Shown one piece after another: positions 10,279 through 23,660 of a stretch of DNA of 64,000 nucleotides. How positions within the stretch are numbered: the first letter of the stretch is position 1; every line of letters starts with the position of its first letter. A model generated the notes under the pieces. That model made no database searches. It was given only the letters and a program-made list of their open reading frames with translations, and had not been told where the DNA came from. This stretch comes from Serilophus lunatus (Eukaryota; Chordata; Aves; Passeriformes; Eurylaimidae). The translations under genes were made by a program, and so were the position numbers. The stretch lies in the NCBI GenBank assembly GCA_013399895.1, contig VXBA01002622.1:124001-188000 (forward strand), written 5' to 3'.

Positions 10279-12620
10279 ATCCCAGTGTACATCTACTGGA
10301 AATAAGAAATTTGAAGAAATTATACCAAAATGTTTTCCATTTTTCAGTATTTTTTTTTATATCCTTAAGCTTGGATTAATATTTTTTTCAATAACTTCTC
10401 TGTACTACAAAGCCGTTTTCCCCCTAGAACTCTGAACCACTTCTAATTATTTAAGTAAATAAAAACGCTATTTCTTGGTTTAAAGCACAGGAAATACCAG
10501 TTTTCTGAAGCATCCTGTATATCACAGGTTTACTGAGAGAAAATGGGAACTCAGGGAGGCTCAGAGGTTGTAGATATATCTCAGCTAATGTAGTGGAAGT
10601 CAGATGTGACTGAAGGGGAACGAGTGCAAGCACTAAAGTACGTGGGTTTTTAGAGTGCCTGTTTTGAGAAAAACCACATATTTTAGGATATGAGGAAAAA
10701 AAAAATCTAAAGACTTCACAGTGGTATCCTGCCATGCACAAGCTAAATGGAAGTATACAAACATACCCCAGTACAACCTCTTTCACCACAGTCCCTTCTC
10801 TCCTCTGAGAACAACCATAATATGATCGTAGCTACAACTTGTAAACACCCTTACTAATGAATACTGATGTAATTTTCTCACATGAAATGCAACTAAAATC
10901 ATATTCTTCAGTCTAACACTAGCAGAGTTTTCAGATCCCTAAAGTTTTCCACTGGAGATGTGTCTCTATGGACATTGAGATCTACTATAAATCTTCTGCT
11001 TTTCTTGGCTGTTTTTTCATAGACTTGGACAGAAATAGCCAACGGTCCCACTCCCTTCCAGGACTGGGGTATTTATCTGCCTCTTTTCGGGCTCATAAAT
11101 TGTGAAGTTCTTAAAAACTTTTCCTCATTTGGGGACAATTGTCTTGCCCACAAATCCATAGCTCACAGGTACTGACCTAAGACCTTATTCCACACTGGAC
11201 TCTGGCTAAAAGGGCACATGGTCTTGTCTGTGTATTCATGATCAAAGAAAAAGAGCAACTGCGCACATCCACCATGTTTGGTAGCTTACCAGCCTTAAAC
11301 AACTCACACTAGTATTGCAGACAAATTTCTTATTTCCAGCTGTATTAGCTGCATGCATTGCTGATTTTTTACAAGGTCCCAATTGGACTTACACAGGAAA
11401 ATAAATATACTAGGAGAATCCTTTTTGCACCAAACACATGGCAAGTCTTGTACTATTGTGTTTGAGACTTAATTTAAGCAGATACGTTAAATTATACAAT
11501 GAGTACTTGAATTTATTAAGTCCAGATGTGGCTCTGAAAAGAGCTTAATAGTTTTAGAGGTTCCCCCCATTGCCCTTCACTGGACAATTCAGAAGGGCAT
11601 ATGGCACTGCTTAAGTAGCTTCCAGAATTTTCAGCCTGACAGCAATAACACAGCAATGCTGACTGCAAATCTGAGCCTTTTCAAGCTCTAGAGATGACGA
11701 ACATTTTCCACTTCTCTTCCCAAGTGAAAAATGACTCTCTGTATTTCATCCTATTTTCCTACTACACTGAAACTCTACAACATTCACCATGGAAAAGATT
11801 TTTATTTTCATCAACTAAGTGTACTACTTCCTTGAAAATAAATATACATGCATAGTAAAGCTTATCCTTTCCAACTTGTCACTAATTACCTCACTGCTTG
11901 GCTCTGCAGTCAGTCTGAAGGGTCTGGGGGAGGCTCCTACTAGACATCTAGACAAGCAAACAGATTTCCTGCTCTATAAACACATTACTCAAAGTAGATC
12001 TCGCTCATTCTCCAAGTTGTTTAGTGACAGGATGCAAAAGAAGCCCCCTCACTGCCTGTGCTGAAGCTGTTATGTTGGTCCCTTGCCCACCACAGGCTCA
12101 CTGGGGTTCTCAAATGAGAAGGGCGACAAACACTAAACCAGGACACTGAGAGAAGTCCCTCCAAATCATCAGGTTGTGAGATGGCCTCAACTACATCAAA
12201 TCAGTGTCCTGAGGGCCAAGCAAGCAAGGCTGAAGCACACAAAGACTAAACAGGGGAGGAGTTATGGCCTGAGCACATGATTTTTATAAATACAGTTGAT
12301 CCAGCTGTTGCTACTTATCTAGCAAGATTCATGAGCACTACAGTAAGATTTTAAAGCTCTGTCCTGCTTCTGTCTAGATTTAGCAACTGCTAAGTGAACT
12401 AATCCATCTGAATTGTCATGGAAGAGATTTTCAAAACAGCTTTTATCAGCTGGGAAGGGTTGCCAACAGATTCTGAACACATTTCCATATTATTGTCTCA
12501 AAGATCAACATGAAAAGGTATCTGCTTGATACTGATATAAAATATACCGAATGCCACTGCCATACTTTGTTGGGGTATGGGGACCTTAGTTTTTTCTTTG
12601 GGTTTTTTTTTTTCTTCCTT

Positions 12621-12675
12621 TTGTTCTGTATGATTTTTTTGTCCTGTATGATTTTTTTTGTCCTGTATGATTCTC
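12621..12675 (+). repeat. Three-copy ~19-bp tandem repeat
   Basis: Three successive units of about 19 bp carry the core CTGTATGATTTTTTT, with small T-run length differences. They follow a T-rich tract. This looks like a replication-slippage minisatellite in the intron; the lysine-rich minus-strand frame across it is an artefact. Confidence 0.8.
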
Positions 12676-14355
12676 ACAAATACTGGAGTGGGAAGCTGCT
12701 CAGCAGCGATTGCAACATGACTAAAAAAAAGATGCTTGGCAGATTTCACATGTGAACTGAGAACACCAACATAGCAGCCAAGTACACTAAACATTCAGCA
12801 TAGCAAAAGAAAACATGGCGAATATATTTTCTCAGGAACATGGGCTACAAATCCTCTGGCTTCAGTGATTCTTTCATCTACAGCAGCTAAGAATGATACA
12901 AAGACATGCCCCATACAACAGAGTTCAAAATATTTCAACAATTGCTCCTGATCTGTTACCCAGCAATCCATGTCTAACACTTCAAATCTTTGACATGGGT
13001 TCTCTGCAGCTGAAACCAGGTGTGATCACTGAGCACAGGGGAAAATGTGCACTACTGTTTTCTATCATCTAAGATAAAGTATTTTTTCACCCCTTTGAGA
13101 GACTAAATAATAGGAGCATGTAATTGTCTACAACTTCAGGTGCATATCATTGCCTCTTTTCCTTGGGACTCTCAAGACAGCATCCCAAAATACTCAGAAT
13201 GCCTTTTGACATACAAGTCAACTCCTATTAGGGTGCATACTAGAATATCCAGCTATTGAATCATAAATCACAAAATGCATAGGTAAAACAAAGAAATAAA
13301 AGGATGTAAAAGCACACCTTGGCTCTGCCCACCACATCTTCACAACTGTTGCTGCCCTAGTGTCAAAGCACTGAGTCAGGGGCTTTTGGGGTTGCAACAA
13401 ATTCTCCATCTGCTCACTGATAAAAGCATTCTCCTGTCACCTCTCCATAGAGGTGCTTCTTGCATCTCTCAGCAGTATCTCTGTCTGTACACCTGAGTCA
13501 GAGGCAGTGATCTCTCTCTCCAAAGGATGTTACCCCAAAGGCAGGAAAAACCCACCATATCTGCAGCTCAGCCACAGCCCCTGTGAAGGCACAGGGCACA
13601 AACTGTTTAATATGTTAATGTCATCAGTCAGACACAATCCACAGACATCTGGCACTTCTCTATAGTGGTGTCTTTCCAAGATAAAAAGCCTTACAAATTC
13701 AAATCAATATTTTCGGTACTGCATTAAATTAGCACTTTTCTGTTTCACATCTAATCCCAACTGTTTTCTGTCCACAAACTGACCTGCTCAAGGAAGTCAT
13801 CTCAACACCATATGTCACTGCTTACCCAAGCCAAACTGGCTACTTGCTTATACTCGTCAGCACCCGGGCACAGAAGGCTGCCATGGATTTGCTAGCAGCA
13901 AACCCTGAAACAACGTCGAACCTGACAGATTTTTGTGCTGGGGAAGCCTGCAATGACAAATGTAATCATTAATCTCAGAAACTCAAAACAGTCTTCTCAG
14001 GATAAGAGAATTATTGGTGTGTTTAGGACTCTTGCCATAAAACAGCTTAGGCAAAGACAATTAATCTTATTTCTTGTCTTCATTCAGTATTAATGTGTAC
14101 AGTTGGTAAAGGCAAAATTACACCACATACGTTTCCAGCTCTTTTAATCCAACCATCTCTCAAAAATCATAAAGGGAGATCACTTCCACTTTCCAAGACT
14201 TCATATTTCACTGCAGCAAGCCCACAAATGCCTCAGTCTTTTAACTATAAACACTTAGACCCTGCCTCGTGTAAAATAAACCACAATGCATTTTCAAAGC
14301 TCACTCACTGAGAGAAGTTCAAAGGGAACTAACTTTGGAAACAGATTACTCTCAC

Positions 14356-14372
14356 AAAAAAAAAAAAAAAAA
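14356..14372 (+). repeat. Poly(A) tract
   Basis: This is a 17-base uninterrupted A run in the PXYLP1 intron. I saw no retrocopy immediately upstream, so it is listed as a simple repeat only. Confidence 0.9.
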
Positions 14373-15095
14373 CAGGCAATAAAAGGACTGTCTATTGGCA
14401 TTAAAATCTTCAAAATCAGTACAGTTTAGGAAACTTTATCAATCACAGAAACTCCACAAGAACAAAATAAAGTTTTTCATCAATCTTCACAATCAAATGA
14501 TGAGTCAGTCACTGTACCGTTCAAGCAATGAAAACCCAGCAAAAGCACAGATAAAAGAACAAAATTTCCTGAAAGATAACTCACAAGAGAAAAATTAAAA
14601 GCACTAAGAAGAAGCATCAACACCAAGTATGAGAGGAATATTAAGCATCTCTCTTTCAGCTTAAGACAGGCAAACTGGCACATCCATAAACCAAATGGTT
14701 TTCAACTCAATTTGCAGCAGCACAGTGGGGATTAAGGCAGGCAAAGTACAGCTCAGAAAAACAAACTTAAACAAATTTAAGTAGTCCTCCATGTTTTCCT
14801 GAGACTGCACATGGCCTAGAAACAGGGCAAACGTGACTGCATTATACCCACTGACATTAAGGTAGTTTTCCTGGTTCTGTCCAGTTGAACCTCTGCTCAC
14901 TGAACAAGGAAGGAAATGAAATTTGGGTCAGAACATCGTTTGATGAAGATGCTGAAGAAAAACAAAGGACAGACAATGATTAATATGGGAGGAATCCACT
15001 TGCAATTAATAGATAACATTGTCCTAAAAGCTCTGATCAAAATAAAGTGACAAAGATAAAGCCAATGAAGTGCGAATTGATTGTGAATTCTCGGA

Positions 15096-15233
15096 AAAGT
15101 GGTCTAAGGTCAAAGTGGTCTAAGGTCAAAGTGGTCTAAGGTCAAAGTGGTCTAAGGTCAAAGTGGTCTAAGGTCAAAGTGGTCTAAGGTCAAAGTGGTC
15201 TAAGGTCAAAGTGGTCTAAGGTCAAAGTGGTCT
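15096..15233 (+). repeat. Perfect 16-bp minisatellite, 8.6 copies
   Basis: Unit AAAGTGGTCTAAGGTC is repeated eight full times plus ten bases with no mismatch. Each unit itself looks like a diverged doublet (AAAGTGGTCT / AAGGTC). Every unit junction creates AAGGTCA, a nuclear-receptor half-site, giving eight regularly spaced copies. The lack of divergence suggests recent expansion. It lies mid-intron in PXYLP1, with no coding frame or mobile element around it. Confidence 0.97.
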
Positions 15234-17405
15234 GCAAAAGATTAAAGAAGGGTTCATGTTAAAACAAAGGAAGGTGACAAGACGGTCCTTACCTTAAGAC
15301 ATCCAGGTTTTGTTTTGATGCCATCATCTCTAGCACGAAACAAGGGAAGGCAGCCCTATAGCAAAGTCCATCTCCCAAAGAGCCCTGGCAATCAGTGGCT
15401 GCAAGGACTGGACCCTACACTGAAATCTGTTCTCCTGAACACTCCAAGCAAGAGCTAGAATGTAAATCCCACAGATAGGCAGGGTTCTTGTGAGAATTGA
15501 GACTTTATACTGTGCAGATATCACCTGTGTGAACTCATCCTGAATCACCAAATATTTATAAAGAATGTAACAGCTGCTCATTAGAAATAAATCTCTTTGC
15601 TATTACTACAAACAAATGAGGGTAAATTTCCAAATTTAAAAACAATATTTCAGTTGTAAAAAGAGTTCAGCTCAGAATACAACTAATGTATGGAAAAATC
15701 ACAGAAACTAACTTTTTGGGGCTTTGAAAGATAGACATCTGCAGTGACCTGTAGGATGGCCTGGCCCAGCATTAGAGAGCTGTGAAAAATGAAGACAGAG
15801 ATGCGGATTAATGATCTTCTGTTGAGTGATAGGTTGAAAATCGTTCTGAGACTTCTAACAGAATAAAATTGCTAATATATTAATAATTAAATCACCTGAC
15901 CTACTGCTATGGAATCAACTACACCATAGCCTTCAAACACGCTTTAATAGTTCATATTAATTCTGCTTAAATATAGTTTAGCTAACCATCATTCATGAAT
16001 TCAGAATATATATTTAAGGATGAATTATGAAATTCAGTAGCCTGAGATGTGACTTCTACCAGTCAAAACCTGTCTCAAGCAACTTAACCTGACATATATT
16101 TAAAGAAGGTATTTTGAAATGATGGCTCTGTTTTTGTGGGAGAAAAAGTAAGATTGTCCCATACTATCATTCTCACATACTCATGTCTCCTCCCCTTCAA
16201 GGGCTCATTTCTGGACTGGTACTTTATATCATCACTTTCAAGAACAACAAAAAAGTTATTTAAATCTCCATTTACAATATAAAAAGCATCTTTAACAAGA
16301 GTCTGTTTTTACAGTTAGTTCTCTTCATTCATCTACTAAAATGTACAAAGCCCTAGATATATTATTTATAGGTCATTTTTTCCTTTAATCTTAAATTCAG
16401 ATTAAATTAGTGCTTTCAAAAAACCCAGAGAGACTTCTTAGGAGTGGCAAATCTGCCATGCTTGTGAGCTTGAAGGCAAAATTCATGAAGGGAGATGTCT
16501 GGTCTCCTTTTAATTTCTTATGCTGGGAACACATGACAAAAACAAGTTCCCCACATCAAGAATTCTGAAGCTCAGCTTTTAAAACATAATATATAGGAAA
16601 ATGCAATACTCCTTCTTCTAAAGAAATTATATTTTTAAAATATGAAACATGAGTAGTTACTGTTTCTTGGTACAGAAGACAAAGAGGAAGAGATGGAAAG
16701 GAATGCACCTTAGAGAGATCAGATATGTATCCTGCCCAGAGACAGCCAGAAGGTTACATTCTTATTACCGAATACCTTGAGGTTTACACACAAACTCTCT
16801 TCTCCTTCAGAAACTACGTTCTGAAAAAAGCCTAACTTACTTTTCCCACAGATTCTGCATGTGCCAGCTCCCCTCCCATCCCCCGGCAGTCTCTGCTGCG
16901 GGGTGGAGACATGGGGAGGGGGTGGCTCTGCAGTACCACAGCTACAGATTCCCGGGCTGTGGGAGCACATCCTGCTTGGCATGTGGAAAGGCTGAGCAGG
17001 GTTGCTACACTCTCAGCTTCCCCCTCTGTTCCCATCTGCATGTCCCTGTGATGGGCACCCGAGCACCCACTGCCCCGTGGGCCGTGTCACAGGCGGAGCT
17101 GAAGGAAGGCATGGTGGGGATACCGGGTTACGCCCCAAACACCGCAAGGTTGCACATGATGCCCACACTGTCCTCGCAAGAGCTGCCTGCAACATTCAAG
17201 CCGACAAAACAGAACTCTATTACTTTTCCATATGGAGAATCTTTATTTCTGTTTCCTGTGACTCATCTTAAAACCCAAAACCTCCAGTGCAAAATCAGAT
17301 GATAGAAAGAGGGAAAATATTACTGGAACAGCAAAATGTCATTTCCAGATATGCTAAAATACCAACACCCAAGGCTGAAACATCAAGGCACAGGAAGTTT
17401 TTTAA

Positions 17406-17420
17406 AAAAAAAAAAAAAAA
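17406..17420 (+). repeat. Poly(A) tract
   Basis: This A-rich homopolymer lies downstream of a moderately GC-rich patch (about 16.86-17.2 kb). It resembles a simple repeat; no clear retrocopy was identified beside it. Confidence 0.75.
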
Positions 17421-20400
17421 ATCTAAAAAATACCAAAACATCTCTTCACACTTTCCACAGGAATTAACACCCTGCTGAGTCAGTGGCCAACTCCTAAAAT
17501 ACACTGGCAGATACCAAAATTCTTTTTATCAAATGACAAGCCAGAGCCACTGACTAAAATAGTTAGAAAGACAAACTCTAAATCACAGGAGAAGCTCCAC
17601 ATGCAGGACCTGCCTGAGAGCCAGGGACTTGACAGTTGTGAAGTGCCTGGAGCGAGCAGGCTGAAGGGACAGTCCGAAATTTTACCAGCCAAGCCACAGC
17701 TTACATAGCCTGTAAAGAGGGACCCTTTGCCACCATAGTTTTAGTGCTCCTCTCTTGACTATTTCTTTCCTTAGACTTTCAATAAATGGAAACAAAAATA
17801 AGAAAGAGGAAAGCAAAGGGATTTACTTTATTGAAAAAAAAAATCTATGCCTTCAATTACAACTTAAAAATCATTGTAAAGCAAACTTCAGAGACTACAC
17901 ATGACATCTTAACAGCTAGCCTTTAAATTGCTTTTCATTTTGGTTTATTCAAGTTAAGTAGTTGAGACACCCTGAGGAGGCCCACCTTCAGGCTCCCACA
18001 GCCTGTCACAGACGTTCTAATGTACTGGAAGGTCTGTGCTTGCCCAGTAATTGGGTTCTCATGTATTACACCAATCTTAAGGGGGAAAAGAAAGCAGCTC
18101 CTCAGGCATACTTGCAACCTCCTGTTCCTGAGCTGACCTGTGCTCTAACCAATGCAATTACCATTGACAGGGACCTCAATTCTGTCTTTTCCCCTTAGTG
18201 TGAGGCTGCAAAACCACAGTCAGATACATCACATCCCTTACAGTACAATTGAATCTGGCTGTGCTGCCATCCTCTGCCTCTGAACTGCAGGAACTCCCAC
18301 AGCCACTGTGTTTATAATCCTGTTTATAATCCCTGCTTTGGGCATTTTACACAGCACAGAGCAGGAAGAAAGACCTCAGCGACTGCAACCTTTTCTTCTG
18401 GAAAAAAAAAAAAATCAAGTATCCCTACTTGCATTCACTCTGTTTGCACAGAAGGGAACTGCCCAGTTTTAGTCACAGCATTATAGCTAATATTTACAGA
18501 GACAAAAATACAGCCCACAGCCTAGCACAAGTCATTTTTCCAACCTGCAGTTTTTCTGACAAAGCAAAACACTCAAGACATAAGATAAAATCAATTCCAC
18601 TTTAGAAGAGTCAAACTAACAAAAACTGCTCACCTTTTTTCTCTAATGCTGAAGTTTTCAATGGTTTTAGAACCATGACCATTTACATAAACAAAGAGGG
18701 GAAAAATAAAAACATGTGTGGAATGATAAATACTATAAGGAAAAATACTTCAGTCTTTTCTGTAAATCTGGCCCCAAACATAAACAACAGAGAAATAATG
18801 ACAATTATTTGAGCTGCCAGTCATATTTGGTTTGGAAGACAACCAGTCTCCCTATCCAATGGATTTTTCAACAAAAACTCTCACTGATATAATTATCCAC
18901 TAGAGACATCAGAGTATGCCTCTAGCCAACAGTGGAACATTTTTTGAGTTCTAACTTTTAACACTATAATTTTCTTATCCTATTTAAGAATTCAAACATA
19001 TACAAAATTCAGAGGCATTTGCCATTCAAAAGTTTTTCTCCCTTGCTGATTGGGTCCAGGTTTCACATTGTACAATATGTTAATAGTCAAACTGAACCTG
19101 AGGGCACATCTGGCCCCTTATCTTTTGCTTTAATGTCCAGGCCACACAACTCTGTTAAAGATGCCTAGAACTGTTAAGGCTGATATGATTTTAGCAAGTA
19201 TAAACTTCTTTTTAAAAGGCCTATATGTGCCTACTAGAAATAGTAACCAAACCTGGAAAAACTACAAATAGGCATTAGAGCATCCTAGTAAATTTTCAGA
19301 TATGTCTCAAATGTGTGTCTCCTATCATCCACCAGACATGTTCAGAAACAAAGCCTGAGGAATTATTTATCTAAATAAATTCACAAAGCTTGAAAAGAGT
19401 AGGGTTTCCTGAGAATGTTCCCTTACGCTACTGCTGCAAGTGACATTGCCAGGGAGGCAGCTGGCATCTTGGGCAGGCAAGCCTGGCACCAGATACAGTG
19501 GGAAGCAGCACAGAAAAAGATAAATACACAGACCCTGTGCCTTTTGCTCCTATACAAGAATTGGTCAAGTGTCCCCTGCCCAAACCATACAGGACAAAGC
19601 ACTCTAGCAGCAGGAAGGAAGGTATCTTTTGGGATCCACTGCAACCACAGCATCTGGAAGAACAACTCTTGCAGTTGAAAGAGAGTCCTTTCTCCAACTA
19701 TTCAGCAAATGAAGATCCAGCTGGCATTTGATCCAGCAAGTCAAGCCAGCACGCAGCATGCGACAAACATGAACCCACTGTTCCAGAGCTGCTCCCCTGG
19801 GTCACAGCTCTGCAGACACAAGGCAGGGGCGGCTTCTGATCTGGACCCTTGCCAACAGGTCCACCTCCATGCACTGCAGCTGTTGGTGGGGAAGAATACT
19901 TCTAGAACTCAGAGCTTTTTCTTCTCAAGAGAGACTTTTGGGGAAGTTGGGGAAGTTTCTTACTGGTTTACCCTGTAAGTTAAACTGCTAGATAAGTGTA
20001 AAGCACTAGCCTTGTGGTTAAAAAACAACACAGGAAATCAGACTAGTTTAGACCAGAACTCAGAAACCACAACAGAAGAGAAAGGGACAAAGAATAAACA
20101 AATATCAAAACAGGCAGTGCATTTTTCTATCAATCCTGGGTCTCCATCCCCAGACAACCAATAATTAATATTCTGAAGTCTGATACTTGTTGTTTTCCCC
20201 AGTGTTTTTCTCCTTTTGTCTAAACTCAAGACATGACAACTATTAGCTCTAAAACAATTGCCCATCACTTCCACTTCATCATGGCTGCAGAAATCACTGC
20301 TCATAAAGTCATTCCAGACTCTTCACAGCACAATCTATTAAAGTAAATCAGCATCCTTTTCTGCTTGACTGGGTGGCAAACTGCTTCAAGCAATTGCTGG

Positions 20401-20966
20401 ACCCTCACAGCTCAGGCATGGGCCAGACTGATCTTATCAGCCATCCCAGGTCTGTAATACTGAGTCAGAACTTATGGAAAATCAGCTGAACTGGGCCTTG
20501 GCTACTCCCTTTGCTTCAGAGTCAGCTATAACTCACAATTGCGGCTTCAAATTGCCACAATTCCGTGTGTGGACGAAAAGGATAAAATATCAAGCATTTA
20601 CAGGAGTTATGCTCTAAAACAGGAATTTGGAAAAGGAAGATAAGTACCATTCGTATAATTATATATTTAGTATTACTGCTTCACTTTTATAAACAAATAT
20701 ATCACAGAAAGGAAAAGACATTTTCCACATTGCATGCTTAGAAAAGCACTATGTTTCAAAATTACCAGCCCTCCTCCACAAAGCTGTGTGCTGCTTGCTA
20801 ACAGAAAATTACAATCTCACAACAGCATAAAACACCCGTTTCCACTCCAACTGCTTCAGGAGGTAACTCCCTTCAAACAAAACCAAATCAAGTAAATCAG
20901 TGGCTTAGGCATTTTCCTGAGTCTGAACGTATAAATGCTCATTTTCATTCCATGAACATAAATCGT

Positions 20967-21411
20967 ATTATCATAGCATCATTTAAGTTGGAAAAGACCT
21001 TTAAGACCATTAACTCCAACTGTTAACCCAGCATAACCATGTTCACCACTAAACCGTTGGCTCTAAGTGCCACATTTACACGTCTTTTAAATCCCTCCAA
21101 GAAGGGTGACTCCACCACAGCCCTGAGCAGCCTGTTCTAATGCCTGACCACCCAATCATTGAAGACATTTTCCTAAATATCCCATCTAAATCTCCCCTTG
21201 CATAGCCTGAGGCTATTTCCTCTTTTCCCATCAGTTGTTACCTGGGAGAAGAGACTGACCCCCATCTCGTACAACCTCTTTTTGGGCAGTTGTAACAAGT
21301 GATGGTCTCCTTTTCTCCAGGCTAAACACTTTCTTCAGCTGCTCTTCATCAAGGCTGGTGCTCCAGACACTTCCCCAGTTCTTTTGGTCTTCTCTGGACT
21401 CACTCCAGCAC
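20967..21411 (-). mobile_element. CR1 LINE 3' fragment, interrupted on its right
   Basis: The fragment starts with the complement of the CR1 3' end (ATAGCATCATTTAAGTTGG, AAAAGACCTTTAAGACCAT). It runs through TAACCCAGCATAACCATGTTC, GAAGGGTGACTCCACCACAG, TTACCTGGGAGAAGAGAC and TCTCTGGACTCACTCCAGCAC. At 21411 the CR1 sequence stops abruptly at CCAGCAC. A segment starting CTCAGTGTCC, resembling what should follow in CR1, resumes at 21974, on the far side of the probable LTR. Confidence 0.92.
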
Positions 21412-21969
21412 TGTGATAAGTTCTGAAACCCTGGGGCTTTAGGGCCTGTTTTTTGAGAGTTCTAAAAGTTAACCTAAGTAACTCTGTCTCTCTGGCAAAA
21501 ACTTGAAGTTAGCCTGGAAAATTTCTGTCTGAGAAACAGCAAAGCAAAAAGTAAACAATATCCTAGTATTTGGCCTTTGCAAAACAATGATAAAACTTTC
21601 TCAAAATACATCTGTAGTTCTCACAAGCAGCTTAGGACCTCTCAAGGCAGCTTAGATTGTCGCACAACAACAGCAACTTTCCCTTATCAAACAGGTGCTC
21701 TGCAAATCATGTTTTGCAGAGCTTTTCTCATGCTCCTGTAAACAGTCCTGGCCAGTATCAAACTAATAGTGAAAATTTTCAAAACAAAGAAGTGTGACTT
21801 CATGCTTCGCTTAAGCCAATGGATTCGTTAAAAACAGGTGCATGGACCAATAAGAAAGTAAAGTGCCAGTTTCTAAAAAGTATAAAAGATTTAAATTTTC
21901 GCATTAAAATGGCTTCCTGGTCAAACCCCTGACTCACTCATTTCTAAGTTTGCCAGTCATCTTACAACA
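21412..21969 (+). mobile_element. Probable solo LTR of an endogenous retrovirus
   Basis: This 558-bp segment begins TGTGATAAG and ends TTACAACA (TG...CA). It is flanked on both sides by GCAC, consistent with a 4-bp target-site duplication, and interrupts a CR1 copy. Within it, in order, are a CCAAT box (21847-21851), TATAAAAG (21881-21888) and an ATTAAA polyadenylation-type signal (21903-21908), the expected layout of a U3-R-U5 unit on the plus strand. A 4-bp duplication would favour a class I (gamma-like) element. No gag, pol or env sequence is adjacent, so this is a recombined solo LTR. The family was not identified, and the right boundary depends on the CR1 match resuming. Confidence 0.62.
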
Positions 21970-21992
21970 GCACCTCAGTGTCCGTCTTGAGG
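21970..21992 (-). mobile_element. Likely continuation of the interrupted CR1
   Basis: GCACCTCAGTGTCCGTCTTG resembles the CR1 sequence expected directly after the break at 21411 (CAGCACCTCAATGTCNTTCTTG-type). The match fades after about 20 bases, so the fragment is short or strongly diverged. Confidence 0.45.
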
Positions 21993-23598
21993 GGATTGCA
22001 GCAGGACCCTCTGCCTCAGTGGGTAAGACAGCTCAAACTTTACCCTATTGGCAAAAATTTACCTGTGATAGATGAAGAAGGGGGAGTCACACTGTTTTTG
22101 GTGCTGAAGAAAGCTGAGCCCAGCCTGACTCAACCATCCTAAAGTTAAACATTTTAAGGTTGTGAGAAACAGTGTTTCCTGACAGAAACTGGCACTAGTG
22201 AAGATGTAACTGACAAAGTTTGGGATAAAAGAAAGCAACAAGTAACAGCACTGATAACTCACCTGAAGCTGCTGAGCTACAGGCTGCTCAGCTGACGCAG
22301 CTCTCCTAAAAGCACATGGTGATGGGAAGAGTTTGTCTTTGCTATGGAGGTGGTCTTATGCTCTAAATTTTCATTTCTGCCAGCTTCACATTATAGAGCA
22401 ATTAATTCAAATATCAAGCTACACCTGTATGTCTTGCTTTCTGCTAGACTGTATTGCAGTTCTCATTATGGAAAAGTTTCTGTATCAGTGTTGATATTGG
22501 CACTGAGCTTCACGGTGGCAGCTTGCTATAGCTCATGCTTTTTAAAGCACCCCCTCAAACAACTTTATCTTCTGGAATTCCTCTCCACAAATGTTATGTT
22601 CTAATTAAGTAGGAAATAATTTCCACTTTAGATGAAATGGGATTCACTCTCCCCATCTCTGAATAAAACTCATTTTAGTTAACAATTCAGTTTCATGTTT
22701 CAGCTGCAGTTCCTCCAGGACCTCCACCCTATGCACAATTCATAACCAGCCCTAGAATATCAAGGGCAGAACCGTGATGAGCCTAATAGGCAAAACAAGC
22801 TGCAGTCAGACTCACTGGCTTGTGACCACAGGAGCCTGAAAAAGCAATTTGGAGCCACGGGTCCCTGTATTATATGCAGATGAGTTTAAACAAACAAAAA
22901 TAGTAGCAGAAAACCACAAAGTTTCTTTCATCTTCTCTCCTTTATTATAAGTTGTCTATTGTGTGCAAAAGGTACATTTGAAATCTAAAGTGATCTTTGG
23001 TGTTTGGGTTTGTTTTTTTTTTTAAGCTATGCGAAAAAAAAAAGCACATACCAGAACTGTGCTCATTAAAACGTGATGCAAGACAACAAAACCAAAGAAT
23101 GCTGTCCTAACCTATGGATATGCATTTATTCTTGCTCTCTAACAGCACCTTATTATATTGCTGTGTATTAGCACAGACCACATTTATACAAAGCATGGCT
23201 TAGCCTACCAAATGTTATCTCTCATGAAGTGAGTGATAATCAGTCATAAGACATAATGCTCATTTGTCACCTACACTGACCTGCCTTCAGCATCATCCTC
23301 CTACTTAGTTATGAGGACATGAGGGCCCTCTGCACTGACCCATGGTTAATTGATCTGAAGCACAACATATATTTCATAAACAAAGCAACCACTTGTGATG
23401 AGCCAAATCAACTGTTTAGTTTCCTAATGTGAGGGCACAAATAAGGAAAAGTTCCAACACTCAGCCCTCACAGCAGTTTTCTCAATCCCATATTATCTGA
23501 TGCCATGTAAAACAGGAATTGCAGCAGTTTTTACTCAAATGTGGTTTCTCTACTTTCATGGAAGCATTCAATATCTCAGTATCACTACAAAATGCACA

Positions 23599-23660
23599 TT
23601 TTTTTTTTTTTNNNNNNNNNNNNNNNNNNNNNNNNNNNNNNNNNNNNNTTTTTTTTTTTT
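23599..23660. other. Assembly gap (37 N) inside a poly(T) tract
   Basis: N bases at 23612-23648 are flanked by T runs of about 13 and 12 bases. The gap probably hides a longer T homopolymer or T-rich insert. It lies about 230 bp past the donor of the first coding exon, inside the intron, so no known coding sequence is lost. Confidence 0.9.

Noticed and set aside
15096..15233. A CRISPR-like array
   Set aside because: There are no spacers: the 16-bp units are contiguous and identical, and the genome is a vertebrate one.
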